Source: Megalonaias nervosa (lineage: Eukaryota; Mollusca; Bivalvia; Unionida; Unionidae). From it: a DNA stretch of 64,000 bases. The notes beneath the pieces were generated by a model. The model worked only from the letters and a program-made list of their open reading frames with translations, had not been told where the DNA came from and searched no databases. Position 1 is the stretch's first letter, and every line of letters starts with the position of its first letter. The stretch is from assembly GCA_016617855.1 (NCBI GenBank), contig JAECUM010003702.1, forward strand, positions 19,534 to 83,533. The letters run 5' to 3'. Made by a program: the position numbers and the translations under genes. Below are positions 33,030 through 46,783 of this stretch, in pieces.

Positions 33030-34900
33030 TCGGTCATTTTGGATAAGAAATCGAATCTTCATAAATATCGACAGGGCCATTTTGGAAATAGTCTTCATAA
33101 ATAAATGATTAAGACCTGTATTTTACATCATATTGTGCTTAATTTCATCGCTTTATTTTCTACTGTTATATTTTATATTATATTGTTTCTAGTCATCGCA
33201 TAATCTCAATCGATTTTTTTTTAACCTTAGCCTCACCTCATTTTAGCCTTGTATTGCATTATTTTGTATTTATTGATATATTACATTTTGATTTTAATAT
33301 TGTATTACATTTGATTTTAATATATCTTATTATATTTTGATTTTAATATATTGTATTACATTCTGATTTGGCCTTTTTGGACAAAAGTCCAACCTTCATA
33401 AATATTGATGGAACATTGCATTTTATACAATCTTGTGCTTAGCCCTTGCATCATCTCGCCTTGTATTTCACCGTCTTATTTGCATTATATTTAATGTATA
33501 ATGTAGCTATTTGGTACAAAATAAATACGAGACCATTGTGGACAAAAGTCCAATGTTCATAGACAATAATGGGGCCTTTTTGGACAAAACTCGTCTTCAT
33601 AATCTTGCCATAGCCTTTTTGGAGAAAAAGGCTGCTAATCTTCATAAAAATGACTGCAACTTGCTTAAACAAATGTCAAACCTTTTTAAATAACATTGAT
33701 ATGACCTTTTCGGACATTGGTCGATTCTTCGTAATAATATTGATGAAACCTCAAGTCAAAATTGACTTATTCATAGACAATATTAGGGCTTCAAATTGTA
33801 CAATATCGATAGAACCTTTTTGAACAAATGTTGCAATATTGATACAACTCATTTAAACAAAACTCAAATCTGACACAAACCCGTCAAATTATCAGTTTGG
33901 GTGAAACATTCTGCCAAGAGTGAAATTGATTTTCACGTCAGTACGAAGTTTACTTGTTCATACATATTTACCTCAAGTGAATAAAAAAAATTCTAGTATT
34001 CTTCAGGCTTTTCTAAAGCTCGAACAGTTCTCAGTATAAAATTATCATAAATTTATATTGGTCTTTTTCAGCAGTTTTGATAAATGCCTGAAATCCTTGG
34101 TGTTTGCCATACCTTAAGTGCATTAAGTGGTCAGTTATTGCCTGTGCCATCTTTTGCTAGTGCTCAGATCTTGACAAGTGGCGTCAGCGATGGTCATTCC
34201 TATTTGGTATTACTATCGCTATCGCAGTGGTATATGCAGCAAGGTTACGACGATGTCCATGACACGTAGGAGAGCAGCCGAGGTATGTAGCTGTATTGAT
34301 AAATATATTCATTATAAATGCAAAGAATAATTTTGGAAGCTACTTGATGTACTCTAGTGGCACGAGTAAAACCTCGAGCTTATGCTGTACATAACATTTA
34401 TCGTCTCCATCCAAGTATACAGAAAACAACCAATTTATATCATTGTGTCGAAAATTCTAACTTAAAATGTACCACTAAACTGGAATACAAAAGCCTAAAG
34501 TATAGTTCCATTATGCAGCATTCAGCTTTTTTTTTTTGTTGAAAAAGTCTAAGCTTGTTCGTTTTATATTTCAACTTTTTATAATCGAAGTTCAAGCAAG
34601 TCCGTCAGATTTATCATTTGAAACAATATAGCCTTTTTGGTACAAAAGTGAAATGTTCATAGGTAATAATAATCGGGCCTTTTGGACTAAATTTGTATCT
34701 TCATACTCGTGCCAGAGCCTTTTTGGAGAAAGTAAAACCTTCATAAATATGGATGCAACTTGCTTAGACAAGCTCAGATCTTAAAATATTGATGGTCGAT
34801 TCTTCATCACATCGACAAAGCTCAAATCTTCATCAATACCGATAGGGCCTTATTGGACAAGATTAAGGTCTCCATAATATTGAACTGACCTCTATGGACA
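33030..34900. repeat. Degenerate repeat field with TTTTTGGACAAAAGTCC motif
   Basis: Units of about 45-60 bp recur: a GGCCTTTTTGGACAAAAGTC-like core followed by CTTCATAAATATTGATGG. Two dense patches occur (33,030-33,840 and 34,620-34,900). Open frames follow the repeats and are not genes. Confidence 0.7.
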
Positions 34901-34904
34901 CAAG

Positions 34905-36640
34905 TCGGATAACACGGCCTAAAACACCGAATTCACACACATCTATATCTTCAATTATGAAACATTTCTGAAAATCTGATCACAGCCTCAAGAAATTGGA
35001 CAGACAAATTTACGAACCATCTTTTGCCACCTCAATATTTAGTACGTATCACATTTATACATTTAGTAAAATGGTATAAAGGAAAATGTTTTGTATGCAC
35101 AACTAATGTTATTAGTCTCAAAATAAGTGACCTCTTTGTGGCAAAATGAATTGCATTGCGTTCTTTTCAAGTTAGGACTGACTCGTGTACAATCTTGCGT
35201 GTTTTGTTTACCCCTGTATCATCAAGACAGAAGAAACGTTTGCATAGGCTGCTTGAATGCTAAAAAAGCAAATTTTGGGAGTGAATGACAAAAGCTAAGT
35301 TGGCTGTCAATGACAAATGACAAGCTCGTCTAAACGTTTCGACAACCTAATGGAAGGAAACCATATAGTCAAATATTGTGCTTCTGAAAAACGTTTAGTA
35401 TGATATAAAATAGTTCATAACCTTTCATTGTTATGGCTCTGCTAATAGCAGCAATGTTTTGATGTATTTGTTGGTGGTGGTGGTGGTGGTGGGGGGGAGG
35501 AGGGTTGTTACCAGAAAATTCTAGCTAATTCGTAGAGATCAGAGATTAATCAAACATTAGGCCATATTGGAACGCTTATATATTGGTGTGAGGCCCTGGT
35601 AATCTTGCAATGCGACAAATAAAGCCAACTATAAATGGCCACTGGAATTAAAATCCTACATATATAAATACTCCATACAATTTAACAAATTTGTTCTCAA
35701 GACGTCAATTCACTTTGACTTGAACGATTTCTTGAGTACAAAATGACAAGGTATAGAACAAAGATTAAGTTGAAAATTCAGTCAAGATGAGCTCCTTCAC
35801 TGCTTAGCTTTACTAAGCTCATACCACGAAATTACTCTTGCGGAAGCTAATTTTGTCCATCTAAGTAACTCTTGCACACTTGGATCAGGACGAGCATCTG
35901 GGCGAGGTTCAAGCTAGTGCTTCTTTCGGCATAACTGACCAATTAATCTTAATATTCTACCATGCAAATCGAGACCTGCAAAAAAGGAAACAGTGATATT
36001 CTGTGGAAACTTTATTTCAGGAGAAACTTGTTAACTGCATACACATTTCTAAATTAGAACGTGCTAATCTGGTTTTTTGTTGTGAACATACATGGAAGAC
36101 TATCGATATAGCTTTACCTTCAGTTGATATAACAGAATAACCATTTCTTGGCTGGGGGAATGGATATGCCAAGAAGAAAAGAATGGTCCGCTCGTTCGAG
36201 AACTTTCATTCTAGCTATAAAAAAAAATCATACGCTACGAGAAAGTCGAGCTTTGGGTATCGACCTGCCTCATAATCAGGAAACAAACAAATGAGGTCAA
36301 AAACGAAATTTCAGTAGTTTTGGACAACTGAAAGCAAATCGCAATATTTACTCGACCCGAGAAGTCGATGGCAGTTAAAGTTTATGCACCCCAACCCCAA
36401 ATTTGTACCGGCATTTTTCTTGTCCAAAGGCCATTTGACACCATCTGATGGTCGTGCAACCAAGTACTTTTCTTGGGTGACAACTCGGAAAAAACATTCG
36501 TGTACTATAAAGCTTCATGCAATTCAATATAGCTTGCATCCAAGACGTTTTGGAGATGTTCTTGCCTTGAACCCACATGTTAATTTATTGTGGCTAGCTC
36601 TCAACTAATATTAACATTTTCACTGTCTACATTCTGTAGA
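34905..36640. repeat. Triplicated segment, copy A
   Basis: Landmarks shared with copy B at an offset of about 1,770-1,790 bp include TTAGGACTGACTC, TGCTTGAATGC, AATGGTCCGCTCGTTCGA and CATTCTAGCTA. Divergence is high, so the duplication is old. No gene seen inside. Confidence 0.75.
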
Positions 36641-36649
36641 ATAACTACC

Positions 36650-39240
36650 GGAGGTGTACATGCCCGAGGTTTCAACAACACCGTAAATCCAAAACAATTC
36701 ACAAATATATCCACATTTTCAATTACTAAACAATATTATCTGAAAAGTCGCATCATAGCTTCAGGTTAAGAAATATGTTGGACCAATTTACAAAACTCTC
36801 CTTCCAACGTAAACATTTGGCTCAAGAGTTTACGTCAAACGTTGTGTACACATCACATTTTGTGTAATGTCTATTAATATAGAAGCCAGGAAAAAGTGTA
36901 TGCAGAACTAACGTTATTGCTCTTTTAGAAAAGAGCAGCCTTTGCAAAACAACAACAAAAAAAAAAGGGACTTGCATGTTAGGACTGACTCAATTTCTGT
37001 AACGATTTCAAATTGTGTGCAACCTCGTATGCTAAGTCTTTGTTTACCAATAAAGCATCAAGACGGAACCAACTTTTACAATGCTGCTTGAATGCCAAGA
37101 AACGAGTTTGGAGTTGCCAATTTATGTTAGCTGTCGGTGACGAAACTAAAAAGTTTCGTCTAAACCTTTCTTCCTAAACGAACCGAAAGGAACCACACAG
37201 AAAATTAATATGCTTTTCAAATAATTTAGCCCGACGTAAAAAATAGTTCCTAATCTTTCCTTATTGTGTTGTGGTGCAGATACCAGCAGCAATGTTTTTG
37301 TTTCGTTGTGGTGGGGGATAATCACAAGTCTAGCTAATCAGAACAGATTAAAGATTAAATATAGGCCATGTTTGAATGTCGACATATTGACGTGCATGAC
37401 CCTGGTAACCTTACAAGTCACACACGAAATCTATACATGGCCACTGGAATTGATCATGCATATAAATACTCCATACAATTTAACAATTTTCTCGGACACC
37501 AACTGGCTTGACTTGAAATGATTTCCGAGTTTACAAAATGACAAGGTATAGCACAAATATTAAGTGGAAAATCAAGTTCACAACAGAACTGTTTCAACTA
37601 CTTTTGCTGTTAATATGCACGTACCACAACTATTAGAAGTCAATTCCGTCACCTCTCTTGTGCACTTAGATCAGGAGGAGTATCTGGACGAGATTCAAGC
37701 TATATTTCTTTCAGCATGACCGACCAATTAATTTATTTTATGCAAATCGAGACCTGCAAAGAGAAAGGAAATTTAATAATCAGTGGAACGCGAGATTTCA
37801 GGAGAAACTTGTTAACTGCATACGAATTTCATTTCAAATTCGATGCATGTAAATGGTTTCTGTTGTGATCATGATAGACAAGACATTTTTCCACGAGTAT
37901 ATAAAGAAAGCAACTATTTTTGGCTACGGGGAACCTGTATGCCAATAAAGAAAAAATGGTCCGCTCGTTCGACGACTTGCATTCTAGCTAATCAAAAGCA
38001 TTGTTGATCCACCGCTTTCAGAAAGTAATTTTACTACAACAAAGAAAAACCTGGTGTACCAGTCAAAAGCAAAGTAACTGGAAATGTTCAAATTCATTTT
38101 GCACGACTGCTGAACCATGAACAGGCATTGAGGATGCACATGGCATAAAAGACAATATTTACTTCATAAAATCATTTAGGTCAATTATGTCCAACAGATT
38201 TTGCCATTTCATTTTAAGCTCCCCCCTTTGAAATACGAACCTAGAAGTTTCAAGATATATGCACAACATTTCCTATCGCCCGAGTGTGAGACCTGAATCT
38301 CATTCAGAATTACAGTAGGGTCATTAAGGTAGAACTAAGCTCGTGTGCTAAAACTTATTCTTTCCCCCACCCACCCAAAAAATATAGCCTACAATACGCC
38401 ATATGCAACACCATTTGCACGATAAATTAAAGATAAGTGTTTAAACCTCAAGAATGCGCATCGACAGGCAATGCATTTGTTTATGCGTGTCTGTACTTAA
38501 ATATGGACAATTCATTTAAGTAGTGGTGCAGACCTTGACACCCACAGCAAGACTATACATTATAATCTCCAATATTCTAAGTTCAGTTAATCCCAAACCA
38601 TGCTACGCCATGATGTAAACCGTTCTAACGGGTACGAAACACAGTTACCTCCCCCTCAGAGTCCTGCATGCTGCAGATTAGCATAAAGAGAATGAGGCTA
38701 TTGCCTACAAATTATTCAAATACATATAACAAATTATAACTGATGTACCGACTTCGCCAATAAAAAATGTTTCTTGAGGCTGCCAAGGACAGTTGACTCA
38801 TCGACCTGCCTCAAATATACTAAATTAATGATAGGTCAAAAACAAAACTCGGTAATTTTAGATACCATCAACGATGACTTAACGGTGAAGTTCTTCTCGT
38901 AGGTTCACCGGCATTTGTTTGCGAGGCTGGACTAAACAAAGCAACGTGCAATGGAACACAGATTTCACTTCGGGATCACTAAGGCCTTATTAGTCACTGC
39001 ACTGTCGCCGGAACACAAACCACACCACAAGATCATATTCTGAAGAACAAACAATTACCTTTAAATCCATACCTAGAAAGTCTAAATCTACTCTTGTATC
39101 ACCACAAGGAGGAGACGTGAAAAAATGCTCTAAAATAGAGTGGGACTACATTGGTACTGAACCGAACTAATTGTGATTTGATACCCACTGCTATAGGTGT
39201 TCAGCTCATCTGCTGAGCCGAATATTTGTATCACAGTCTA
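36650..39240. repeat. Triplicated segment, copy B (expanded)
   Basis: It carries the landmarks of copy A in the same order. Its right half also matches the end of copy A: CATCGACCTGCCTCA with GGTCAAAAAC, then CCGGCATTT. Extra sequence near 38,020-38,760 looks inserted. Confidence 0.7.
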
Positions 39241-39249
39241 CATACTATA

Positions 39250-39660
39250 AACTACGGTGAACATGCCTCGCATCAATTTCAAAAAGTTCAAAAACAATCC
39301 CAAAATACCCAATTCACAATTATATCCACATCTTGAATTAAATACATGAAAAGGTCACAGCCTTAATTTGAGGCCTATTTACGAAAATATATCCTGCCAC
39401 CTTAAAGAAGGTCTGACGCAAGTGCAACATTGAACAGAATATTGGCCCCCTTATTGGTCGAATAAAACTCGAATTTTAATTGACGCGTCATTTTCGGTCT
39501 TATTTTATTGTTTAAAAATAAAGCAAAATTCGTGAAACTATTCTTTATAGACTGCAGAAGGGAATGAGCTCTATCGCCATCTCTTTCCGCCTCGGCAAAA
39601 AAAAATTCCCGTATATGGGTAAAGGCATTTAGCCCTAATTTCATCGCAGGTATTTAACCA
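39250..39660. repeat. Triplicated segment, copy C (partial)
   Basis: It begins like copies A and B, with CTACATACT, GAACATGCC, CCCAATTCACAATTATATCC and TCACAGCCTTAA. Similarity fades after about 400 bp. Confidence 0.6.
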
Positions 39661-40454
39661 ATAAATAGCTTCAAGTGCCATTAAAGCAACACGCACAATC
39701 CAGGACTTTTATAAGATCTCGATGATCTAGGTAAATTTCAGGAGTCGGAATTTTTTTTTTTCAGGATAGAAAAATGTTTGCTCATTCTTCCTTGTAATGT
39801 AAACCAGTTGTTTAGAACAGTATAGCAATTTTAGAGTGCATACCTCTGATGTTATATGTGCATCTATGTACATACAAGCGACTTTTTATCAGATCTTCAC
39901 TTTTATTCTTCTAGTCGATGCCATTTCTTCAGTGTTAGAAGAGACACTGCGAATCATCTGTTAATATTTATTTATTTGTGTAGGTATTTATGCATAAAGA
40001 TATATGCAAAACTCGATGGAAGTTGCAAGGTTAGCGTTTAGAAAAACCCGTGAATTGCGTGTTGTACACAGCATCCACAAAAGGAATACTAAAATTAAAG
40101 AAACAAATAGTAAAATAGTCCTCACTGGAACATGCAACGTCACGATACAATTTTGTTATTGAAATGTTATCGAAAGTAGATTATAACCATCCGAGTCCTC
40201 CTGGCCTTGTAACAAGATTAAATATTTGACGATTCTTTCGACTTTTTAACAGCATTAGCCTAGAAATCTATATCGAGTAGGATTTATATTTCGGCTCAAT
40301 AACTAAATCGGTATAAAATCAATTGGCGTTTTACTTTTGTCAACTGGCAACTGACGGGGGAGCCGTCATTGCAGGCTCGTGCAACTGTTCACCGTATTGG
40401 AACAAAGAATGTCCGAGGGACTCCCTACCAGGTTATTGAGAGCTCACCCATGTG
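39661..40454. other. Gene-free stretch
   Basis: No gene or recognised repeat seen. Confidence 0.5.
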
Positions 40455-40841
40455 TCTGGCTTGGATCTGAAATGAACTGCAATGATCATTTTCAAATATT
40501 TTCACCAAAACATTCAAGCAAATTGCAAGAGTTCACCTTCAAAATCTGAAACTAAATTACACGTTTTATAAAACCACATGCGTTGTTGTGCTATTTTCTG
40601 ACCATATCAGACATAACAAATAATCAAATTTATACATTAAGATAAATACTTAATATAATCATATTCACATAAGTGACATCAGGATTAATCTGAATCTTAC
40701 CAAATCTAACCCAACAAACTCTTTATCATGAAATAAAATACATTTTGATATTAAATAGATTTTAAAGCAAGTTAATATGTAATTACATAATTTAAAATAT
40801 TTGAAAATGATCATTGCAGTTCATTTCAGCTCCAAGCCAGA
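40455..40841. mobile_element. MITE with about 46-bp terminal inverted repeats
   Basis: TCTGGCTTGGATCTGAAATG, continuing through GAACTGCAATGATCATTTTC and AAATATTTT, is repeated in inverse at 40,797-40,841 with one or two changes. The interior is AT-rich and noncoding. Total about 387 bp. The target duplication is not clear, and the superfamily is not assigned. Confidence 0.75.
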
Positions 40842-41879
40842 ATTCCAAGAATTCCATTGATCACATTAACTAAAGTAATGACCAGTAAAGCATGTGTCTG
40901 GGATTCCCTGAAAACTGATGAGAATTCCAAGTTCTATGAATGAAGAGTACATAGACCAAGTCTTTCACCTAGAAATTTTGTCTAGAGTCCAGACTACGTT
41001 TACCACGCATAGCTTCGTTTATAAAGTCGAGCCCAAATAACCGGGACATGCTAAAGCGCAATCATAAAGGGTTACGGCCGATCTTTCTATAAGTCTTTCT
41101 AATACAATGCAGTACTACATCTGGGTCGGCACTGTTCATGGTCAGCAACGACTTGTACAAGTGCACTTAAAAATAGTTTCCGTGTTATTTTGGTTTAGTT
41201 TCCATATTAGAAAGCCATGCACTACTTTTGAATAATCACAAGTTTCACGATTCACGAACACATTTCTAAATTCCTAAAGCACGCATTTGTAGCTTCAGAG
41301 GAATTTCCACCGATCTGTTGCGTGTTAATCCCGTCGTAAATTCTTGCACAGATGCATACTAAAGTAAAAAAAAGGTAAAACAATTCGCCCGTAGGAATTT
41401 CATTGGCGAAGGCTCCATTTTGCCCCTCCCGAATTAATTAGATCCCATTTCTCAAAAACCCGAATTCCCCAGGGTTTCACAGACCACAATTATGATTGGA
41501 AGCCAACGAATATTGATCAAGTGAAAATACCAACACCATGTACGTGAATGAACGTCTCGAAACAACGACAATGCAACAATCAAATGAAAACAAAAGATGC
41601 AAAGAACACCACATGGGTTTAGATATACTGACACGATATGCATTACCTTACACAAGACATCAATAAAAACTGGAGCGAGACACTCGATAAGTATATAAAA
41701 CATTCACCGTACGACATTTCGATACTGATGTCTCATTCAACACGTGAAGTTTCTTATTGATAAAACCTGAACACGATTTTAACGAAAAGGTTGTGTTCAT
41801 ATAACCATATGCATCATCTAAATTCCAAATTCTCAGTTTATAGCGGTTCACAATTCATCTCATTTGAAAATAAATAATT
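40842..41879. other. Gene-free stretch
   Basis: No gene or recognised repeat seen between the MITE and the dispersed repeat. Confidence 0.5.
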
Positions 41880-42125
41880 CCGTGGTTGCTTCACATGCAC
41901 TGGGACTCCGGTGACAGAGGGTCTTAAGCTCTTGCATTTACCGATCTCTACAACTTCACCTGTCCTCGCGTGTTCTTGTCTCGGGCCAATGTCGGTATGC
42001 AAGAAAGCTTGCCAGTAGATTCCAGTGGGTCTTTGGTTTTTATAAGGGTTTTTCCGGGTACTTCCTCCACGAGTTATAACGGCCGTCATGTAGGGCCCAT
42101 CGTGAGCTGAAAAATTGCGCAAACC
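41880..42125 (-). repeat. Dispersed host repeat, second copy
   Basis: On the minus strand it shares TACATGACGGCCG-, ACCCGGAAAAACC- and CTACTGGCAAGCTTTCT-type blocks, in order, with the copy inserted in the Polinton at 18,280. The 94-codon minus frame across it is repeat-derived and not a gene. Confidence 0.6.
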
Positions 42126-44308
42126 ACAACTTACAATTCCACTTTCTAATTATACCGCTATGTTGCCAACCATACTGCACTATTGCAAACTATCTTGCTT
42201 TGCTTCCGAATAGGTTCGTCGGTTGCCAACCATTCTGCCCTTGTGCCAACCGAGGCTCTGCTGTCAACTGTTATTTGGCTAATTTGGGACTATGCTGCCA
42301 ATCTGTTTTTAGTTTAAATAAAAACCAGATTGGCTAATGTACAGGCTAATGTACAGCATAACCGTCAATACTGGATTATGAAACTAATAACCCAATATAT
42401 ACAGACGATCAGTTATACAAAATATAAAAGAAACACAACCGCAAATGTCCTTTAAATACACACCGCATTTAACTCCGTTTCAATATAAATGATAAACAAA
42501 ACTGGCTTGTATACGGCATGTCTAAAATACAGCATAATTTAACAAAAGTCTATCGAGAATCAAAGCTGAAATGGTAAATTCACGCGACCTTTTTCAACGT
42601 ATGATACCATTTAGAAATAAAATTTAGTAATATTGTAAAGAAAAAGATCGTGCTTACCCATATGGCTGTTGTAAACTGTCTGTAAAACAGACTTTTCCAG
42701 ACAAGATATCGGAATCGTTGTGCCAACATATGGAATATACATCCTATAAATACAACCCAACAAGTGCAAGACCCAAGGATAAAGTACCCGTGCACATCAT
42801 GAAATTTGGGTTTCTCGCTCTGAACGATCTAGAACGAGATGCAGCCATTACTCGATAACTTGTTGAGTCAAGGTAAAAATAAAACTACACCAGATAAGGC
42901 TGTACGCGTTTACAAAATTCACTACAAAATAGTTCTAACGTAACATCAAGTTATTTGTATTGCACTATTCAGTGACCCTCATGGCCAAAAAAGGCCATTC
43001 CAAGTCGTAAAATAAACTTTTTACTGCTGCACCGTCTCGCAAGTGTTACATGTAGGCTGGTACAAAAATAACAAGAGAAAAGAGTGAAGCCAACAAGGTT
43101 TGTAAATTGTAACAGAATAATTTATTTCCATAGAAAACAATGTAAAAATTGGAAATAGGACTTACGGTTTGTGAATATAATCCAAAATTTAATCCTAAGA
43201 TTGAAAAATACAAGTCCTATCACTAAACAGTTCTAATAGAATCCGGGTTCGAATCTCGATGAAATTCCAATATGCGATGACGTCAGATGAAGTCGTTGTA
43301 CTTATGGCAACAGATCCTCAATTGAGCCACAGTTGATAATGTTTCCTTATTGAATTCCGGAATAAATTTCCACTGAATTTATTTGTCCCAGAACTTTTAT
43401 AAATATGAAGAACTTGTTAGTTTTCTAGAGAATAAATTATTAAATTATAAAAAAAGAGAAAAATGTCAGAACAAGCCGGCATCAACAACATAAAACACCT
43501 TGTACCTTCAAGGTGTTAAGAATACGACTGGCTGGAAAACTCTCGGAATAAATATTTAACCCAACTGAAACGTCATTTCATTCCCGCGTGATGGGTCACG
43601 TGGTCTCTTAACATTTGAACAGCGTAATAAAAAGAATGAAAATTAGCACGTAGGCAAGAATAGCCCTATCTAAGAACCAAATTCTCACTGAAAATATATA
43701 AAAAAAAAGAAAGACTGTTTACAGTTCAGCTAACATGCGGGCCGAAATGACCTTGGCAATAACCAATTATATTCACTCGATGTTTACAAAAACTGTGAAC
43801 TAAAAATAGTGCTAATGCAATATCTTTTACGTTCTATACAAACTGAATTTACTGAAAAAAATATCGAATCCTGTGAAAATAATCATTACAATAAAATGTA
43901 ATGAAACAAAAATAAAATAAAAAAGAATTTTATAACTAACACACAAGCAATTTCATTACATATTCGTAACGCAAGAATTATGTGCAGTAAAAGCGAAAGT
44001 GTAAAAGCACTCAGTGTTAACAATGAGGGGTAGGAGACATAAACTGCGGGAAAAGAAAAACTTTTTTAGGCTATAGGATGGAAAAAATCCGAAAATGTTC
44101 GATTGAAGGAATCTAGTTCAGGAAAGACAGCTATATTTTGTGAGAGTTAGTACCACTGTACAAATGACCAGAGAAGAAAAGTTATACCTACAATAAATGC
44201 GAAGTATACAAGCGCTCAGTGCTATAGTTTCAATTTTAAGTGCATTTCAATTACGTTTCCAGTTCCGACAAATTTGTGTAGACCGTTAACGTTCATCCAA
44301 AGGTATAT
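42126..44308. other. Gene-free stretch
   Basis: Contains GTTGCCAACCAT-like short repeats near 42,160-42,260 and CTAATGTACAG twice near 42,330. No gene seen. Confidence 0.5.
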
Positions 44309-44425
44309 GTTACTACATGACTGGAGGAAAGTTCCATTAGCAAATGACTAAAGGAAAATGTCATTAGCAAATGACTAAAGGAAAATGCCATTGGCTAATG
44401 ACTGAAGGAAAAGGTCATTATCAAA
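44309..44425. repeat. 27-bp tandem repeat, about 4 copies
   Basis: Units built on CATTAGCAAATGACTAAAGG plus AAAATGT. Lies about 85 bp upstream of the 40-bp array. Confidence 0.85.
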
Positions 44426-44510
44426 TAAGAGCTGAGTAACTGGAATTCCATTCAGAGTTGGTGGCAATAACTGAAGATGGAGATATTTTTGCTACGTCAT
44501 TCAGATAGAT

Positions 44511-45030
44511 ATTAAACCGAGTGGAAATGCACCCCCCCTCCAGTTTAACTATTAAACCGAGTGGAAATGCATACCCCCTCCAGTTTAACTATTAAACCAA
44601 GTGGAAATGCACCCCCCCTCCAGTTTAACTATTAAACCGAGTGGGAATGCACACCCCCTCCAGTTTAACTATTAAACCGAGTGGGAATGCACACCCCCTC
44701 CAGTTTAACTATTAAACCGAGTGGAAATGCACCCCCCCTCCAGTTTAACTATTAAACCGAGTGGAAATGCACACCCCCTCCAGTTCAACTATTAAACCGA
44801 GTGGGAATGCACACCCCCTCCAGTTTAACTATTAAACCGAGTGGGAATGCACACCCCCTCCAGTTTAACTATTAAACCGAATGGGAATGCACCCCCTCTC
44901 CAGTTTAACTATTAAACCGAGTGGGAATGCACACCCCCTCCAGTTTAACTATTAAACCGAGTGGGAATGCACACCCCCTCCAGTTTAACTATTAAACCGA
45001 GTGGGAATGCACACACCCTCCAGTTTAACT
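44511..45030. repeat. 40-bp tandem array, 13 units
   Basis: The unit is ATTAAACCGAGTGGGAATGC followed by ACACCCCCTCCAGTTTAACT. It repeats exactly every 40 bp from 44,511 to 45,030, and variation is limited to a few positions (A/G in GTGRRAATGC, A/C in the C-run). The near-identity implies recent expansion or active homogenisation. Confidence 0.97.
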
Positions 45031-45071
45031 CCAGTTTTTGAATGAATTGAGTCAGAGATGTCCCTTTTTGG

Positions 45072-45168
45072 TTTTGATTCTGTATGTGATATTGATTTAC
45101 ATTTTTGATTCTGTATGTGATTGCTTTACATTTTTAATTCTGTATGTGATATTGCTTTACATTTTTGC
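45072..45168. repeat. About 30-bp tandem repeat, 3 copies
   Basis: Units of TTTTTGATTCTGTATGTGAT plus ATTGCTTTACA, directly after the 40-bp array. Confidence 0.85.
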
Positions 45169-46734
45169 AACAATCCTGAATAACTGTCCATCAGTTCCAT
45201 GATTTACAATTGTTTGTATGAGTCCAGATCTCCAAACGGCATAGATGTATATACTAATTTCATATCCTTCATGGAAATTAAATCTGAATAGGTTAAATAA
45301 AATAAAATATACAAATGTATTAGATATAAAATATTTTATATCATACGAATATTTATAAGAGAGGGGTGTGGCCACTACGCATGGTTTGTTTAGAACAAAT
45401 TTGTCGGGAAATACAGTTGGACCCAACGAACTAAATAACATTTCAAGTTTAATTCATTAAAATATATGATAACAAGATATGATGCTTCATCATTTTCTTC
45501 GCGTCGCGCTGTCGTCAGGCAATAATGTTACACCTTTAGCCTCGGTGTCAATACGCTTATCCCACTGGAGACAATTCTTGCAGGAGATTGTGAAAAAGGC
45601 TTATCGCCCATAGAGCTGTATGCTTAGGTCTTACGAAACAGTTGTTTTTGGTGAATTTTCATCCAACAATGACCTATTGCAGAAAAATTAGAATAATTTT
45701 ACATTAAAGATACAAATATAAACTAACTAATGATTTTTGTAGAAAGCATGCTTGTGAGATTTTGCTTGACGTATTCAGGTTAAATGGTGGCTTTGACATT
45801 GAACCGACACTGCCACCAACCTCTCTTTTTAACATTCATTTTTGACAGAAAAGAACTATTTTGAATATTCTCCTGTGACAAGGCGGCTAAAAGAATCATT
45901 ATGTGCTGTATGCATGATTAAAGTTCACTAGCACTGTAACAAATTAGGATTATTTTCATCACCCTTCAACCATTCCGATTTTTCGATATTTACCTCTGTA
46001 GCAGACATAAGCCAAGTCTGCTGTTCATTTGTAGCCCAAGTTACGCATTTGATCTCCAATGCTGGTCTGTGACAGGCAGTCACCAAACAAACCAACCCAT
46101 TTTCAAGCCTAATTCAAAGTAAATTTAAACCACATTACAGATTTAGCTTCTGTGTGAATCCATAAACGCTAGGCTTATGATAATTAGGCTCATGCCTTCT
46201 ACCTTAAAAATTAGGAGTGACACCTTAGACCGACATGTATTATCTTCACTCTTCCAGTGCTTGCAATACCGTCAGCAAAAATATGAGCGTCACAGTTGAC
46301 ATACGGTGTATTAGTTGCTATTCATAACCTAATGCATGGGTATCAGAACAGACACGACACAGTAGTGAAAGGCATCTATATCAAATGCGATGGATTGAAA
46401 GACTTTTTTTTCATTCTAAATGAAATAAAAAAGATAAAAGTTTGCTTTCAGTATAATATATATTAAACTGGGACAAGTCAGGCTGAAAAAAAAATCTTGT
46501 TAAAAAGTGAATTCATTAAAGAAATTCCGATGCGTTTGTACTTATTTTTCCTTGACTACGATCACGTGATATATATAAATTATATTTGGCGTTTAAGAGG
46601 AATTGGATTAATTACCTGCTGAGTATCAAAATAAGGTAAGAAGCTAATGTGACTTCCCACATGAAATAAAACCATTAAAAGATGAAATCATTTTAGCCCA
46701 GTATGTATTTGGCTTACATGATTGTGTTATATGA

Positions 46735-46783
<49 letters not shown>

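Noticed and set aside
41838..42122. 94-codon minus frame that looks protein-like
   Set aside because: It lies on the dispersed repeat shared with 18,280-18,440, so it is repeat-derived.
43240..43275. CGGGTTCGAATCTC B-box-like sequence
   Set aside because: No A box at the right distance and no shared body with the SINEs. Probably chance or a very decayed remnant.
44511..45030. CRISPR-like array
   Set aside because: Units are contiguous 40-bp repeats with no unique spacers, in a eukaryotic context. It is a minisatellite.
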